55,153 nucleotides of DNA from Flavobacterium sp. (GTDB lineage Bacteria > Bacteroidota > Bacteroidia > Flavobacteriales > Flavobacteriaceae), in assembly GCF_027483985.1 (NCBI RefSeq), contig NZ_JAIXTJ010000048.1, forward strand, positions 1-55,153, given 5' to 3'. The translations under genes were made by a program, and so were the position numbers. The notes beneath the pieces are model-generated. The model had not been told where the DNA came from, did not search any database, and saw nothing but the letters and a program-made list of their open reading frames with translations. This document shows, piece after piece, positions 18,774 through 29,730 of the stretch; the stretch's first letter is position 1; each line of letters opens with the position of its first letter.

Positions 18774-20150
18774 ATGAAAAAATTAATTTTATTCACACTT
18801 ACCTTAGTCGCAAGCGCTTCTTATGCGCAAGATCATTTTGCTGGTTTAACAAATTCTAGCAGAGTTGGAATATTAAGCACAGCAATCAATCCTGCTGAAT
18901 TGGTAAATATGTCTAACAAATTTGAAATTAATGGTGTTGGATTTAGTATCAACGCTTCCAACAACAAAATTGGATTCAGCGATTTAACTTCTGATAAAGA
19001 CATCGAGACCTTATTGTTCAACGGTAACGAACCAGTGAATTTAAGAATTGATGCCGAAGTATATGGACCAGGTTTAGCCATTAAATATAAAAGTTGGGCT
19101 TTAGCAATAACTTCAAAAGTTAATGGCAAACTAGATGCTGTTGATATTGATACTAAATTAGGAGATGCACTTGTTAACTCAGGATTAAATAGTTTGCTAG
19201 GTTCTTCAACGATAAACAATAATTATAATCAAAGACTTACAGGAACCACTTGGGGTGAAGTTGGATTTACACTTGCTAAAAATTTAGTAGATACTGAAAA
19301 ATACAAATTTAATGCTGGTGCAACATTCAAATTATTGTTTCCAGGTTCGTATTCTAATCTTGGTTTAGACAAGTTTTCAGGAACAATTAACAATCTCGGT
19401 ACTCAAGTATATTTAAACAATACAACCGCCAATTTAAATATTGCTTATTCAGGAAGTTTGGCTAACAGTTTTTCGAATTTTGAGGATTATTCCCAATCGG
19501 TATTTGGTGGATTGAATGGTTTTTCTGGTGATATTGGCGTAAACTTTCAATGGAAAGATATTGCAGAAACTAATCCGAAAAGAAATCAGAATAAATATAA
19601 GTTAAATGCAGGTTTAGCATTGAGAAATATTGGTTCAATGACGTTTAGTGATGATAACAATTACAATACTAATTACACTTTAAACATTCAGCCAACTACT
19701 GCAAATCCGCAAGGTTTGAATTTAAATCAGTTTGAAAACGTTGACAGTCTTCAACAAATTGAAAACATCCTAATCAATCAAGGTTATTTGACTAAACAAC
19801 CTGAACGAAAAGATTTTAAAGTAAAATTACCAACCTTATTTACCGCTTATGTAGACTTAAAAATAGTTTCAAAATTATTTGTTTCAGGATACATCCAACA
19901 AAAAGTTAATGAAGATAATAATAACGACCAGATTACAGCACAAAATAGTTTTACTATCACACCAAGATTAAATTTAGGATTTTTCGAAGTTTATTCACCT
20001 TGGTCAAGCAACGAAGTTTCAGGCTTTAATGGTGGAATCGGTTTTAGAGTTGGTGGCTTCTACCTTGGTTCAGGTTCAATCATCACGGCAGCAATAAATG
20101 ATAGCAAACAAGCCGATGCTTATGTTGGTTTTAGATGGTCATTCTTATAA
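18774..20150 (+). CDS. DUF5723-type outer-membrane protein
   Basis: A 458-residue exported protein (signal peptide MKKLILFTLTLVASASYAQ) whose mature part is rich in beta strands and begins DHFAGLTNSSRVGILSTAINPAEL, typical of the Bacteroidota DUF5723 family. The C-terminus YVGFRWSFL is a barrel-type end. The function is unknown; an outer-membrane barrel is inferred. A candidate promoter lies at 18678-18708 (TTTG-N19-TAACTTTA). It ends three bases before the aldehyde dehydrogenase gene. Confidence 0.8.
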   Translation: MKKLILFTLTLVASASYAQDHFAGLTNSSRVGILSTAINPAELVNMSNKFEINGVGFSINASNNKIGFSDLTSDKDIETLLFNGNEPVNLRIDAEVYGPGLAIKYKSWALAITSKVNGKLDAVDIDTKLGDALVNSGLNSLLGSSTINNNYNQRLTGTTWGEVGFTLAKNLVDTEKYKFNAGATFKLLFPGSYSNLGLDKFSGTINNLGTQVYLNNTTANLNIAYSGSLANSFSNFEDYSQSVFGGLNGFSGDIGVNFQWKDIAETNPKRNQNKYKLNAGLALRNIGSMTFSDDNNYNTNYTLNIQPTTANPQGLNLNQFENVDSLQQIENILINQGYLTKQPERKDFKVKLPTLFTAYVDLKIVSKLFVSGYIQQKVNEDNNNDQITAQNSFTITPRLNLGFFEVYSPWSSNEVSGFNGGIGFRVGGFYLGSGSIITAAINDSKQADAYVGFRWSFL

Positions 20151-20153
20151 ATT

Positions 20154-21482
20154 ATGCAATACAAAACCGATATAAGTTATAGAAAAAAGAAGCTAACGAC
20201 GCTTTTAAGTGTTTTAGTAAAATACGAAAAAGACATTGTTGATGCGTTATATAATGATTTTAAAAAATCAGAATTTGAAGCTGTAATCACCGAAACTAGC
20301 TACGTTCGATCAGATTTAAAAAATACTATAAAAAATATTTATAAGTGGGCAAAACCTAAATCGGTACTTCCATCGATAGTTAATTTTCCTTCTTCAGATT
20401 ATATTTTGAGCGAACCTTATGGCAAAGTTTTAATTATTTCGCCTTGGAATTATCCTTATCAATTGGCACTTTGTCCGTTGATTGCAGCGGTTGCTGCCGG
20501 TAATCAAGTCGTTTTAAAACCATCGGAATTAACTACAAATACTTCAACGATAATTAGTAAAATCGTTGCTGAAGTATTTGACACTAATCATGTTGAAGTC
20601 ATTGAAGGCGGCGTTGAAGTTTCAGAACAATTATTAGCACAACGTTGGGATTATATTTTCTTTACCGGAAGCGTACCTGTTGGAAAAATTGTTGCCAAAG
20701 CTGCAGCAGCATTTATGACACCTGTCACATTAGAACTTGGCGGAAAAAATCCGTGTATTATTGATGAACATTGTGATGTTAAAATCACTGCAAAACGAAT
20801 CGTTTGGGGTAAATTTCTGAACGCTGGTCAAACTTGCATTGCACCTGATTATTTATTAGTCCATACTAATGTTAAAGCGAAAATTGTTGAAGCATTAAAA
20901 CTAGAAATAACCGCAGCGTTCGGCGAAAATCCTGAACTTTCTCCTGATTTTCCGCGAATTGTTAATGAAAAGAATTTCGATCGTTTATCAAAATTTCTCG
21001 AAAATGAAACCATTCTTTGTGGTGGAATTACCAATAAAAAGGATACTTACATTGCTCCTACACTTCTTGATGAGTCTAAACTAGAGAGTTTGGTAATGAA
21101 AGATGAAATCTTCGGACCTATTTTACCGATAATTAGTTATCAAACTGAAAATCAGATTGAAACTATTATTTCTAACTATGAAAAACCGTTATCACTTTAT
21201 GTTTTTTCAACGAGAAAACAATGGGCAAAAGCTATTGTTAAAAAATACTCTTTCGGTGGTGGCTGTATAAATGATACTATAGTGCATTTTTCTAACAATC
21301 GAATGCCATTTGGAGGTGTTGGTTCTAGTGGTATCGGCGCTTATCACGGAAAACTAAGTTTTGATTCCTTTTCTCACAAAAAAGCTATCGTAAACAAGTC
21401 GTTGTGGCTTGACATCCCTTTGAGGTACGCACCTTATGGTACAAAACTTACATTTCTTAAAAAATTATTAAACTGGATGTGA
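20154..21482 (+). CDS. NAD(P)-dependent aldehyde dehydrogenase (class 3-like)
   Basis: Oxidises aldehydes to carboxylates in the cytosol. The 442-residue chain is the short class-3 type. Cys228 in NAGQTCIAPDY is the nucleophile and Glu194 in LELGGKNP the general base; ISPWNYPYQL and FTGSVPVG are the cofactor-binding motifs. The substrate is unknown, though class-3 enzymes favour medium- or long-chain and aromatic aldehydes. The start codon lies three bases behind the DUF5723 gene, so they probably share a transcript. Confidence 0.94.
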   Translation: MQYKTDISYRKKKLTTLLSVLVKYEKDIVDALYNDFKKSEFEAVITETSYVRSDLKNTIKNIYKWAKPKSVLPSIVNFPSSDYILSEPYGKVLIISPWNYPYQLALCPLIAAVAAGNQVVLKPSELTTNTSTIISKIVAEVFDTNHVEVIEGGVEVSEQLLAQRWDYIFFTGSVPVGKIVAKAAAAFMTPVTLELGGKNPCIIDEHCDVKITAKRIVWGKFLNAGQTCIAPDYLLVHTNVKAKIVEALKLEITAAFGENPELSPDFPRIVNEKNFDRLSKFLENETILCGGITNKKDTYIAPTLLDESKLESLVMKDEIFGPILPIISYQTENQIETIISNYEKPLSLYVFSTRKQWAKAIVKKYSFGGGCINDTIVHFSNNRMPFGGVGSSGIGAYHGKLSFDSFSHKKAIVNKSLWLDIPLRYAPYGTKLTFLKKLLNWM

Positions 21483-21542
21483 TTTTTTGTTAAATCACTG
21501 CATTTAATTTGTATATTGCTTTGCAAAATAATTAATACTTAG

Positions 21543-24500
21543 ATGTTTGTTCCAAAAGATTTATTTTTTTTCATCTCGAACTTAAAATTAAATTATGCTC
21601 TAATGTTAGTAAACAAGCTAGAAGTTGATTTTTTATTAATCAACACTTTGTTTAATACTAATCTTTGGTTAATTGCAACAATCACTTTTTTGTTATTGTA
21701 TTTTAGTTACCATTATTTAAAAATAACATCAAAAGTTCAAATTAATTTTGATAACGATTTTTCTGAATTTGAACCTAAGTTAGAGCAATATCAAAACAAC
21801 TTATTATTTTTAGGAATAATTCTCCCTTTGGTTGAATTTTTATATGAAATTTATAACGTGAGAATTACTTCGTTGTTTGTTCCTAATTTGCTCTTTGGTA
21901 TAGTACTAATTTTCATTTATTTCCTTAGTATAAAATCCAAAATAAATTACCATTACATTATTTATATATGCATAACGCTTTATCTAACTTATTTTTGCTA
22001 CACCTTTTATAATCTACTTTTTAAACCCTTTGAATTCATATCTTATGTTGAGTTATTGATATGTTATTTTCTATCTTATAATGCTTTTAAAACTCTAGTT
22101 CAATATTTAATTTTTTCGATTATTGTCCTTCTTTTTACTATAAGCCTATACAATCAAAATTATTTGTCAAATGATTTAATACTTATTCTATTTTGTTCCT
22201 TTTTTTCTACAACTGGAATTCACCTAGCTAGACATATTGCTTTGGTTAATACCAAAAATAAATTTCTATTTACAAACGAAATTGTCAATAAAGGAAATTC
22301 ACTTACAATAGCAACCAATAAAAAAGGGGAACTTTCTTATTGTAGTGATCAAATAAAAGATTTTTTAGGATATACACCCGAAGAGGTTTTAGGAATGAAG
22401 TTTTGGGAATTGACCGAAGACAACGATTTTATTGGTGAAACCTATCACGATAATTACATTGATAACCGACTTTATGTTAGGAGATTAAAGTCAAAAAATG
22501 GAGAATACAAATACATTCAGTGGAAGGACAAAAAATTCAATGATAACTTGATTATTGGAATCGGACAAGATGTCACAGAGCAAGTAAACATTCAAAATCA
22601 ACACCGAAATTTAATTGAAAGTGCCAACGATATCATTTATGAAACCGATATTAATGGCAACTATACTTTTATAAACAAACATTCAGAAATAATACTAGGT
22701 TATACTCTTAAAGAGATGTACAATCACTACTATACTGATTTTATTCGAAAAGATTATAAGGAAAAAGTAGTAGAGTTCTATAACCGACCATTAAAAAAAT
22801 CCAATAGCTTTCCAACGCTAATTTTTCCAATTATCACTAAAGAAAATAAGACCATTTGGTTGTCACAAAATGTGTCTGTTAAAAGAAATGACTTAGGTAT
22901 GGTTACCGGATTTACGGTTATCGCAAGAGACATAACACTCATCAAAAACATTGAAATAGAATCTACTAGAAGAGAAAATAAAATTAGAAGATACAATGAT
23001 GTAATCAAACAACTAACCATAAAAAGTTTTTCTGGTCAAGACAATTTTGATGATTTTTTAAATTATTTATTAAAAATTGTAGCCCAGAAGGTAGATATTA
23101 GCAGGGTAAGTTTTTGGAATTATCATCAAGACCATATTGTTTGTACTAAACAATATTTATATAACAAAGACACTTATGCCAATGGTGTTGTATTATACAA
23201 AAAAGGACACCCTATTTATTTTGATGCTATTGAGAAAGAGAATCAAATAATCGCATCTAACGTATTTGAAAATGAAGACTTAAAAGAATTTTGGTCAGAT
23301 TATTTTCCTCAAAATAATATTTTTTCAATGTTAGATTCACCAGTTTATTCTAACGGAAAACTTATTGGAATTTTATGCTTCGAATCAACTACTAAAGTTA
23401 AGAATTGGGATATTGAAGACATCAATTTTTCAAGAAGCATTTGCGATTTTATTTCCATTGCAATGGAAACCAACTCGCGAATTGAAGCAGAGAGAAAATT
23501 AGAATATAAAAGTGAATTGCTAACTGCAATAACCAAAATCACTAACAAACTTTTAAGTGAAAAGAATCTTGAAAACATATTTGATGAAATTCTTTTCCAT
23601 ATCGGTAAAGCTGCTAAAGTTGACAGAGTTCATTTTTTTGTAAGTGATCCAAAAGCTAATTGCATTAGACTTGTGCACGAATGGGCGGAAGATGCTGTTG
23701 AAAATCAAATTAATAATTCAGAACTACAAAACTTCTCTTATGAAAATTTTAAAGATTTACTTGGTATATTAATTACTAACAAAGAGTATAACTTTTTAGT
23801 AAAAGATTTAGAAAACTCTCCAGCCAAACAAAGTCTTGAAAGAAGGAAAATTATTTCACTTCTACGACTACCCGTTTTTGTTAAAGATGAGTTTTATGGT
23901 TTTATTGGGTTTGATGATTGCCATAAAGAACGTGTTTGGAATGAAGATGAGATAAATATTTTAAGAACTTTAGCTAATAACATTTCCTCAGCAATTGAAC
24001 GTTCTATAAATGAAACCATCATTTTAGAAAACGAAGAACGATTTAGATTATTAACCGATAATATTCCGGGTACTGTTTTTCTGTCAAATTATGATGAGAA
24101 ATGGTCGGATATTTATTTAAACGATGAAATTGAAAATCTAACAGGCTATTCTAAATTAGAATTTCTTGAAAATAAAGTTTACTTCATCGATTTAATCCAT
24201 CCAGAAGATAAACTTAAAGTAGAGCGAGACGTAGAACTTGCCATTTCAGAAAAGAAAAAAATCCATAATATCTTTAGAATTTTTACTAAAGATGGCACTA
24301 TTAAATGGGTTGAAGAGTTTGGTGATGCTATCTACAAAGACGATAAAATCAATTATATTGAAGGAATTTTAATTGATATTACTAAGCAAAAAGAAAACGA
24401 AAATGCTATAAAAGCTAAAGAACTTGCCGAAGCAGCCAACAAAGCTAAATCGGAATTTTTAGCCAATATGAGTCACGAAATTAGAACACCTTTAAATGGA

Positions 24501-25586
24501 ATCATTGGATTTACTGATTTACTTAAGAATACTAAATTAGAAACTATCCAGCAAAAGTATATGAACACCATCAATCAATCGGCAAATTCATTGATGGAAA
24601 TTATTAATGATATTCTAGACTTCTCCAAAATCGAATCAGGTAAATTAGAATTAGAAATCAAACAATACGACTTGTCTGAAATTCTTAATCAAGTAATAGA
24701 ATTGATTAAATATGATTCTAATTTAAAAAAATTAGATTTGAGTTTAATCATTCAAAATGAAATTCCGAAATACATTTGGATTGATAGTATTAGACTAAAA
24801 CAAATTTTAATAAATTTATTAAGTAACGCCGTAAAATTTACTGAAAAAGGAACCATTTCACTTTCAATAAATTTGATAAATACTAATAACGACAAAAGTT
24901 CCAATTTAAGATTTTCAGTAAAAGATACCGGACTCGGAATCAAAAAAGATTACCAACAAAAGATATTTGATTCGTTTTCTCAAGGTGATACATCAACAAC
25001 CAGAAAATTTGGAGGAACTGGCTTAGGATTAACAATATCCAATCAATTACTATCGCTAATGGGCAGCAAATTGCAACTCAAAAGTGATTACGGAAAAGGA
25101 AGTGAATTCTATTTTGATTTAACACTTGAAACCTCAAATGAATCAGAGGAAATTGTCCCTGAAGATCGAATCAATCCTACCGCAGAAAAGGTAACTGTAG
25201 ATTATGGTCACGAAAATTTCAAAATTTTGCTGGTTGAAGACAATAAAATAAATATGCTTTTGGCCAAAACATTAATAAGACAAATTATTCCTTATGGCAC
25301 TATTTATGAAGCAGAAAATGGTCAAGAAGCTGTAGATAAATTTGCTATTTTGAAACCCGATTTGATTTTGATGGATGTTCAAATGCCAATAAAAAATGGC
25401 TATGAAGCAACTAAAGAAATTAGGAAAACAAAAGTGGGAAAACATATTCCGATCATTGCACTAACGGCTGGCACGGTTATGGGAGAACGAGAAAAATGTT
25501 TAGATGCTGGTATGGATGATTATGCATCAAAACCCATAATTAAAGAAAATCTCAAATCCATTATTGCTAAATGGATAAAAAATTAA
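21543..25586 (+). CDS. Hybrid sensor histidine kinase with membrane, PAS, GAF, kinase and receiver domains
   Basis: A 1347-residue protein. Residues about 30-230 form six or seven membrane helices; then PAS domains (about 245-340 and 350-475), two GAF domains (about 510-650 and 660-815), a third PAS/PAC domain (about 820-940), HisKA with His978 in [11 protein letters not shown], HATPase with GTGLGLTIS, and a C-terminal receiver with phospho-acceptor Asp1278 in LILMDVQMP. It signals by internal phosphotransfer; no output domain is attached, so a separate HPt or regulator is expected. The stimulus is unknown. A second ATG at residue 20 could be the true start. Confidence 0.93.
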   Translation: MFVPKDLFFFISNLKLNYALMLVNKLEVDFLLINTLFNTNLWLIATITFLLLYFSYHYLKITSKVQINFDNDFSEFEPKLEQYQNNLLFLGIILPLVEFLYEIYNVRITSLFVPNLLFGIVLIFIYFLSIKSKINYHYIIYICITLYLTYFCYTFYNLLFKPFEFISYVELLICYFLSYNAFKTLVQYLIFSIIVLLFTISLYNQNYLSNDLILILFCSFFSTTGIHLARHIALVNTKNKFLFTNEIVNKGNSLTIATNKKGELSYCSDQIKDFLGYTPEEVLGMKFWELTEDNDFIGETYHDNYIDNRLYVRRLKSKNGEYKYIQWKDKKFNDNLIIGIGQDVTEQVNIQNQHRNLIESANDIIYETDINGNYTFINKHSEIILGYTLKEMYNHYYTDFIRKDYKEKVVEFYNRPLKKSNSFPTLIFPIITKENKTIWLSQNVSVKRNDLGMVTGFTVIARDITLIKNIEIESTRRENKIRRYNDVIKQLTIKSFSGQDNFDDFLNYLLKIVAQKVDISRVSFWNYHQDHIVCTKQYLYNKDTYANGVVLYKKGHPIYFDAIEKENQIIASNVFENEDLKEFWSDYFPQNNIFSMLDSPVYSNGKLIGILCFESTTKVKNWDIEDINFSRSICDFISIAMETNSRIEAERKLEYKSELLTAITKITNKLLSEKNLENIFDEILFHIGKAAKVDRVHFFVSDPKANCIRLVHEWAEDAVENQINNSELQNFSYENFKDLLGILITNKEYNFLVKDLENSPAKQSLERRKIISLLRLPVFVKDEFYGFIGFDDCHKERVWNEDEINILRTLANNISSAIERSINETIILENEERFRLLTDNIPGTVFLSNYDEKWSDIYLNDEIENLTGYSKLEFLENKVYFIDLIHPEDKLKVERDVELAISEKKKIHNIFRIFTKDGTIKWVEEFGDAIYKDDKINYIEGILIDITKQKENENAIKAKELAEAANKAKSEFLANMSHEIRTPLNGIIGFTDLLKNTKLETIQQKYMNTINQSANSLMEIINDILDFSKIESGKLELEIKQYDLSEILNQVIELIKYDSNLKKLDLSLIIQNEIPKYIWIDSIRLKQILINLLSNAVKFTEKGTISLSINLINTNNDKSSNLRFSVKDTGLGIKKDYQQKIFDSFSQGDTSTTRKFGGTGLGLTISNQLLSLMGSKLQLKSDYGKGSEFYFDLTLETSNESEEIVPEDRINPTAEKVTVDYGHENFKILLVEDNKINMLLAKTLIRQIIPYGTIYEAENGQEAVDKFAILKPDLILMDVQMPIKNGYEATKEIRKTKVGKHIPIIALTAGTVMGEREKCLDAGMDDYASKPIIKENLKSIIAKWIKN

Positions 25587-25627
25587 CCAAAAAAACTATA
25601 TTTGTTCTTATTAAAAATTTTTAAATT

Positions 25628-26494
25628 ATGAAATGGAGAGGTAATCGTCAAAGTGATAACGTTGAAGACAGAAGAGGAATGTCAGGTGGCGGAAAAGCAA
25701 TAGCTGGTGGTGGTGGATTAGTAATTGTGTTTTTTCTTGTGAAAATGTTTTTTCCAGAAGCGGCTCCATTATTAGATACAATTCAACAAAATCAATCACA
25801 GCAAACAACTCAACAAACAGGCAAACAAGTTGCTTTAACTCCAGAAGAAGTTGAAATTGGTGACTTTGCTAAAACGGTTTTTGCTTATACAGAAGATACT
25901 TTCGGACAAATTTTCCAAGAAAACAACCTTCAATACGAGCAACCAAAAATGGTTCTTTTTTCTGATGCTGTTGAAACGGCTTGTGGTGGTGCTACTGCTG
26001 CTTCTGGACCATTTTATTGTCCTGGAGATAAAAAAGTATATATGGATTTGCGTTTTTTTGAAGAATTAAAAACACGATTTGGTGCAAAAGGCGGAGATTT
26101 TGCCATTGCTTATGTAATAGCTCACGAAGTAGGTCATCACATTCAAACCATCACAGGAACTTCAACCAAAATGCGACAAATGCAACAAGGAATGAGTCAA
26201 ACGGAAGCCAATAAATTATCAGTTTGTTTAGAATTACAAGCCGACTTTTATGCCGGTGTTTGGGCGCATTACAACAAACAATATCTCGAAGCTGGCGATA
26301 TTGATGAAGCTTTAAGCGCTGCCCACGCTGTTGGTGACGACGCCATTCAAAGTAAAATGCAAGGACAAGTGCAACCGGATACTTTCACGCACGGAACTTC
26401 AGAACAAAGAAAATATTGGTTCAAACTTGGTTTTGAAACTGGCGATGTTGGACAAGGTGATACATTTGCAAAATATGGTTACAGTTTGAAATAA
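25628..26494 (+). CDS. YpfJ-type neutral zinc metallopeptidase
   Basis: A 288-residue protein: residues 1-20 are cytosolic and charged (MKWRGNRQSDNVEDRRGMSG), followed by a glycine-rich membrane anchor about 21-43, a Gln-rich linker and a zincin domain with H166-E167-V168-G169-H170 and CLELQADFYAGVW as the third-ligand region. The sequence matches the zinc-binding neutral metallopeptidase family of E. coli YpfJ, whose substrate is unknown. Length is typical. It has a strong terminator at 26518. Confidence 0.93.
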   Translation: MKWRGNRQSDNVEDRRGMSGGGKAIAGGGGLVIVFFLVKMFFPEAAPLLDTIQQNQSQQTTQQTGKQVALTPEEVEIGDFAKTVFAYTEDTFGQIFQENNLQYEQPKMVLFSDAVETACGGATAASGPFYCPGDKKVYMDLRFFEELKTRFGAKGGDFAIAYVIAHEVGHHIQTITGTSTKMRQMQQGMSQTEANKLSVCLELQADFYAGVWAHYNKQYLEAGDIDEALSAAHAVGDDAIQSKMQGQVQPDTFTHGTSEQRKYWFKLGFETGDVGQGDTFAKYGYSLK

Positions 26495-26517
26495 CTTTAT
26501 ACTAAATAATAAATAAG

Positions 26518-26545
26518 AGAGCGATAATCCTATCGCTCTTTTTTT
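26518..26545 (+). terminator. Terminator after the YpfJ-type gene
   Basis: AGAGCGATA / TATCGCTCT stem with a four-base loop, followed by seven T. It lies 24 bases behind the stop codon. Confidence 0.9.
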
Positions 26546-26728
26546 GTACAAAATTTAAAAATATAATTTCATAATAAAACCCGTGTATCCGATGTAAAAA
26601 TGTTAAAAATAAAATAAACACTACTAAAAATTATCACATTCATAATTCGGCACAAATTTGTTAAAATTTAAAGATTGTTCAAGAAATAATTTGCTTTCAA
26701 ATACTAAATTTGTTCAAAAATAGACACG

Positions 26729-28054
26729 ATGAAAGTAGGAATTGACAGCATATCATTTGATTTACCAAAATTACATTTACCCATAAAAGTTCTTGCAGAA
26801 AACAGAAATATTGAACCTGAAAAACTAATCAAAGGATTAGGACTTAACAAAATGAGTTTTCCGGATACCAATCAAGATGTAGTTACTTTTGCTGCTAATT
26901 CAGTCTACAAACTTATTCAACAAGAACAACTCAATCCCAAAGATATTGCTAGAATCTATGTTGGTACCGAGAGTGCTGTTGATTCTTCTAAGCCAATTGC
27001 AACCTACATTACCGCGCTTTTAGAGCAAAAACTTGGTAAAGGTTCTTTCAATTATTGCGATACTTTAGATATGACTTTTGCATGCATTGGTGCTGTTGAT
27101 GCCTTACAAACTACGCTCGATTTTATAAGATTAAATCCAACCAAAAAAGCTATTGTTGTTGCAACTGACAATGCAAAATATGATTTAAATTCAACTGGTG
27201 AATACACTCAAGGTGCTGGAGCCATTGCAATGCTTATCACCGCAAACCCACGAGTTTTAGCCTTTTCAAATGAAGTTGGTGTTTCCGCTCAAGGTGTTTT
27301 TGACTTCTTTAAACCAAGACGTTATATCTCCAAAAACGAAATTCTAAGCACTACCGAAAACCCTGAATGGTTTGGTATTTTAGAGAACGAAATCGCATTT
27401 TATAAAGAACAACCAGTTTTCGACGGACAATATTCTAACCAATGCTACATAAATAGAACAGTTGAAGCCTATAATCATTACAAAGAAGTCTCCAATCAAA
27501 ATGGGAAACTTTACCAAAATTGGGAGAATGTTTTGATGCATTTACCCTATTGCTTCCAAGCCAGAAGAACATTTGTTGAAATATTTGCGCAAGAAAATCA
27601 GTTGACCGATGATATTAAATCCATTGCAAAATCTGAAGACTATCTAAATTTTGTAAACCAAAGTATTTTCCCTTCAGAAATTGCATCAGGACAAGTTGGA
27701 AATATGTACACTGGCTCTATTTTCTTAGGAATGCTATCTACGCTTTGCTACCATTTGCAAGAAAACACCAATCTTTCAAACAAAAAATTTGGTTTCATTG
27801 CCTACGGAAGTGGCTCTAAATCTAAAGTATTTGAAGCCGAAGTGCAAGAAGCTTGGAAATCGGTTATCGAAAAAACTAACTTATTCGAAACTTTAGACAA
27901 TTCCACTGAAATCGACTTCGGAACGTATATAGCACTTCACAAAAAAGAACGCAAAGAAGCAGTTTTAAAACCTACTAACGAATATGTTTTAGATTATATA
28001 GAAAAAGAAAACCCTTTGCTACTTGGTGCGAGATACTATAAATTTATTAATTAA
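26729..28054 (+). CDS. mvaS: Hydroxymethylglutaryl-CoA synthase
   Basis: Condenses acetyl-CoA with acetoacetyl-CoA to HMG-CoA, an early step of the mevalonate route to isoprenoids, which Flavobacteriaceae use. The 441-residue thiolase-fold enzyme has Glu81 (YVGTES), the acylated Cys119 (DMTFACIGA) and His271 (VLMHLPYC) in the expected order. It is somewhat longer than the staphylococcal enzyme (about 390). The gene is alone; other mevalonate genes are not in the window. A TAAATTTG -7-like box lies at 26705. Confidence 0.92.
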   Translation: MKVGIDSISFDLPKLHLPIKVLAENRNIEPEKLIKGLGLNKMSFPDTNQDVVTFAANSVYKLIQQEQLNPKDIARIYVGTESAVDSSKPIATYITALLEQKLGKGSFNYCDTLDMTFACIGAVDALQTTLDFIRLNPTKKAIVVATDNAKYDLNSTGEYTQGAGAIAMLITANPRVLAFSNEVGVSAQGVFDFFKPRRYISKNEILSTTENPEWFGILENEIAFYKEQPVFDGQYSNQCYINRTVEAYNHYKEVSNQNGKLYQNWENVLMHLPYCFQARRTFVEIFAQENQLTDDIKSIAKSEDYLNFVNQSIFPSEIASGQVGNMYTGSIFLGMLSTLCYHLQENTNLSNKKFGFIAYGSGSKSKVFEAEVQEAWKSVIEKTNLFETLDNSTEIDFGTYIALHKKERKEAVLKPTNEYVLDYIEKENPLLLGARYYKFIN

Positions 28055-28098
28055 AAAAAGCGCACTATCAAAAACCCAACACCTATTAACTGAAAGCT

Positions 28099-28147
28099 GA
28101 CAACCGACAACTGACAACCGACAACCGATAACAGACAACAGACAACG
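28099..28147. repeat. Seven copies of a 7-base unit, GACAACN
   Basis: The units read GACAACC, GACAACT, GACAACC, GACAACC, GATAACA, GACAACA, GACAACG without a gap, and the last unit touches the 70-bp direct repeat that starts at 28149. Confidence 0.9.
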
Positions 28148-28148
28148 A

Positions 28149-28218
28149 AAAATCATCCCAACCAACCATCTCTATCCAAACTTCTGTACTGAATAGCTTC
28201 TGCAATATGGTTGGAAAC
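28149..28218. repeat. Left copy of a perfect 70-bp direct repeat (duplicate of the yifB 3' end)
   Basis: All 70 bases are identical to 29864-29933, which encodes the last 21 codons of yifB and its stop. This copy stands alone in non-coding DNA. The two copies bracket 1645 bases. Possible origin: integration of a small element into the yifB 3' end with duplication of the attachment core, or a segmental duplication. Confidence 0.95.
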
Positions 28219-28981
28219 AACTATACTCAATAGTTACACTTCTATAATTAACTATTAATTAATCAATTTCGATAATTGAAACCTTAAAATTATCTTTGTA
28301 TTAAATTAAAACACCATTATTAAATTTCTTTGATTTCATTTGTAGTTGTGGTACATTTCCAAATGATGCAAATATTTATTGATTTGTCGATTATTTTTGC
28401 TTTTAATCGAAATTAGATTTTTTGTTTACAATAATTATTTTTCAAATTCAAGTATAATTGTACTTGTATGTGAAGTAATTGTTTCTTTACCTTTGTAATG
28501 CAATGAATTGAGATAAATGGGTGAATTAATAAATTCATTTTTTAGGTGCGTTTTGGATAGTTTTTTTATACAACGAAACAATTCAAAATCACAACGAAAA
28601 AGTTTCGTAAAATGGATTTATTATTTTGTCAAATTATCTAATAAAATAGAGGTTTTCTAGATCTTTTTATTGTGAATAAAAAAACATCTAAAAAATACAA
28701 AGTATTGATTTTAAAGGGATTTTAGCAAAAAAAATGTGTGTTAAATTTCTTACTGATTGTTAAAAACTAACGCCGATTGTGAATAAGTTTGACTTTCATT
28801 TTTAGTTATATTTAACAATCTTTGTAAAATAAAAAAATGAACCAACGCTAGTTGATTCATTTTGGTGATTGTTATCAGTATCTCCGATTAGATATTGAAT
28901 GTTGTTTGGTCATTGACTTTTTGAATATTGTAAGCTCGGCAAAGGTTACAATACTGTTATTAAACTTAAAAATAATAAATT
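28219..28981. other. Non-coding, very AT-rich part of the segment inserted beside yifB
   Basis: No ORF with credible coding character. It holds several inverted repeats: ACGAAAC/GTTTCGT near 28575-28610, GATTGTTAA/TTAACAATC at about 28755 and 28812, and a stem at about 28837-28862 (AATGAA..CAAC / GTTG..TTCATT) next to an A/T run, which could act as a terminator. Nothing recognisable as a transposase or integrase remains. Confidence 0.6.
28926..28953. other. Inverted repeat upstream of the 39-residue ORF
   Basis: TATTGTAA (28926-28933) and TTACAATA (28946-28953) around a twelve-base GC-richer loop, 28 bases before the ATG at 28982. It could be an operator or an RNA hairpin in the leader of the small gene. 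Confidence 0.45.
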
Positions 28982-29101
28982 ATGATTCACAATGAAGCAC
29001 CTGACGGATTTGAATACATTTACAGAAAATGTATTACAATAAGGGGCAAAAGACATTGCAAATCACAAGGATGTTATAAACTTCTTGTAAGAATTAAGTA
29101 A
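28982..29101 (+). CDS. 39-residue basic, cysteine-containing small protein
   Basis: It begins MIHNEAPDGFEYIYRKCITI and continues RGKRHCKSQG, ending in CYKLLVRIK. It is strongly basic with three Cys and no membrane helix. The pattern 'GF-Y-YRK-I-IRGKR' looks like a compact small-protein family that I associate with Bacteroidota genomes but cannot name. The ATG is preceded by an A/T-rich leader and the gene is followed by a strong terminator at 29165, which supports a real transcription unit. Function unknown. Confidence 0.55.
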   Translation: MIHNEAPDGFEYIYRKCITIRGKRHCKSQGCYKLLVRIK

Positions 29102-29164
29102 AAACATAAACTTAATTAATTTGTTTGTCAGAATACTTTAATATTGCTGATTGATACTTATCCT

Positions 29165-29197
29165 AAATGCTTTATAAATCGGTATAAAGCATTTTTT
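29165..29197 (+). terminator. Terminator after the 39-residue gene
   Basis: AAATGCTTTAT (29165-29175) and ATAAAGCATTT (29184-29194) form a perfect 11-base stem with an eight-base loop, ending in a T run. Confidence 0.85.
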
Positions 29198-29426
29198 ATT
29201 TTTAAATATTTTATCAAAAATAAAATTATTTGTTGTAATAATATACAATAAACATAATTTAGAATGATTTTAAATAATAATTAAATTTATTTTTAAAAAT
29301 AACCATAATAAATATCAAGCATTTAGATTGATATTAAAGTATTTCTAATTTTGATGATTGAATATCTTTTATTGCTATTATTAAAAAAATCTTACAAAAA
29401 AAAATTAACTATAAAAATAAAATCCA
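29198..29426. other. AT-rich gap upstream of the 76-residue gene
   Basis: With the preceding terminator and leader it makes a stretch of over 300 bases without a gene. It is almost only A and T, has no ORF and shows no clear TAnnTTTG promoter. Confidence 0.6.
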
Positions 29427-29657
29427 ATGAATGAAGATCAAGCTGAGAAAATGATTAGTTTATTAAATTCAATAAATAAAAAACTAATAAGTATTGATGA
29501 TACATTAAAAGATTCGTTCAATAAATTACTAAACATTGATGAAGGCATAGATAATGTTGTGAATAAAGTTGATAAGGTAAAAGATAAATTAGTTGATTGC
29601 GTTGATTTCCTTGATGGCATAAACGACTCAGCTAATAACATTGATAATAAAGTATAA
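29427..29657 (+). CDS. 76-residue acidic coiled-coil protein of unknown function
   Basis: MNEDQAEKMISLLNSINKKL... shows a heptad-like spacing of Ile/Leu/Val through almost its whole length and many Asp and Lys residues, so it should be a soluble helical rod. No family is recognised. It has its own structured terminator at 29667, and sits inside the segment bracketed by the 70-bp repeat, so it may be cargo of that element. The opposite-strand ORF over the same bases is a shadow. Confidence 0.6.
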   Translation: MNEDQAEKMISLLNSINKKLISIDDTLKDSFNKLLNIDEGIDNVVNKVDKVKDKLVDCVDFLDGINDSANNIDNKV

Positions 29658-29666
29658 ATTATTTTA

Positions 29667-29730
29667 AATATGTTGAGGTTTTAATGCAGTTGCATTCAAT
29701 TAAATGTGTCATTTAGAACCTTAACATATT
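29667..29730 (+). terminator. Large structured terminator after the coiled-coil gene
   Basis: An 18-base stem (29667-29684 with 29713-29730, two G-U pairs) encloses a small TGCA-GT-TGCA hairpin, and T-rich sequence follows. Its size suggests it may also stabilise the transcript. Confidence 0.75.

Noticed and set aside
29438..29641. Minus-strand frame opposite the coiled-coil gene
   Set aside because: It is a shadow; the plus-strand frame has coding-like composition and a terminator.
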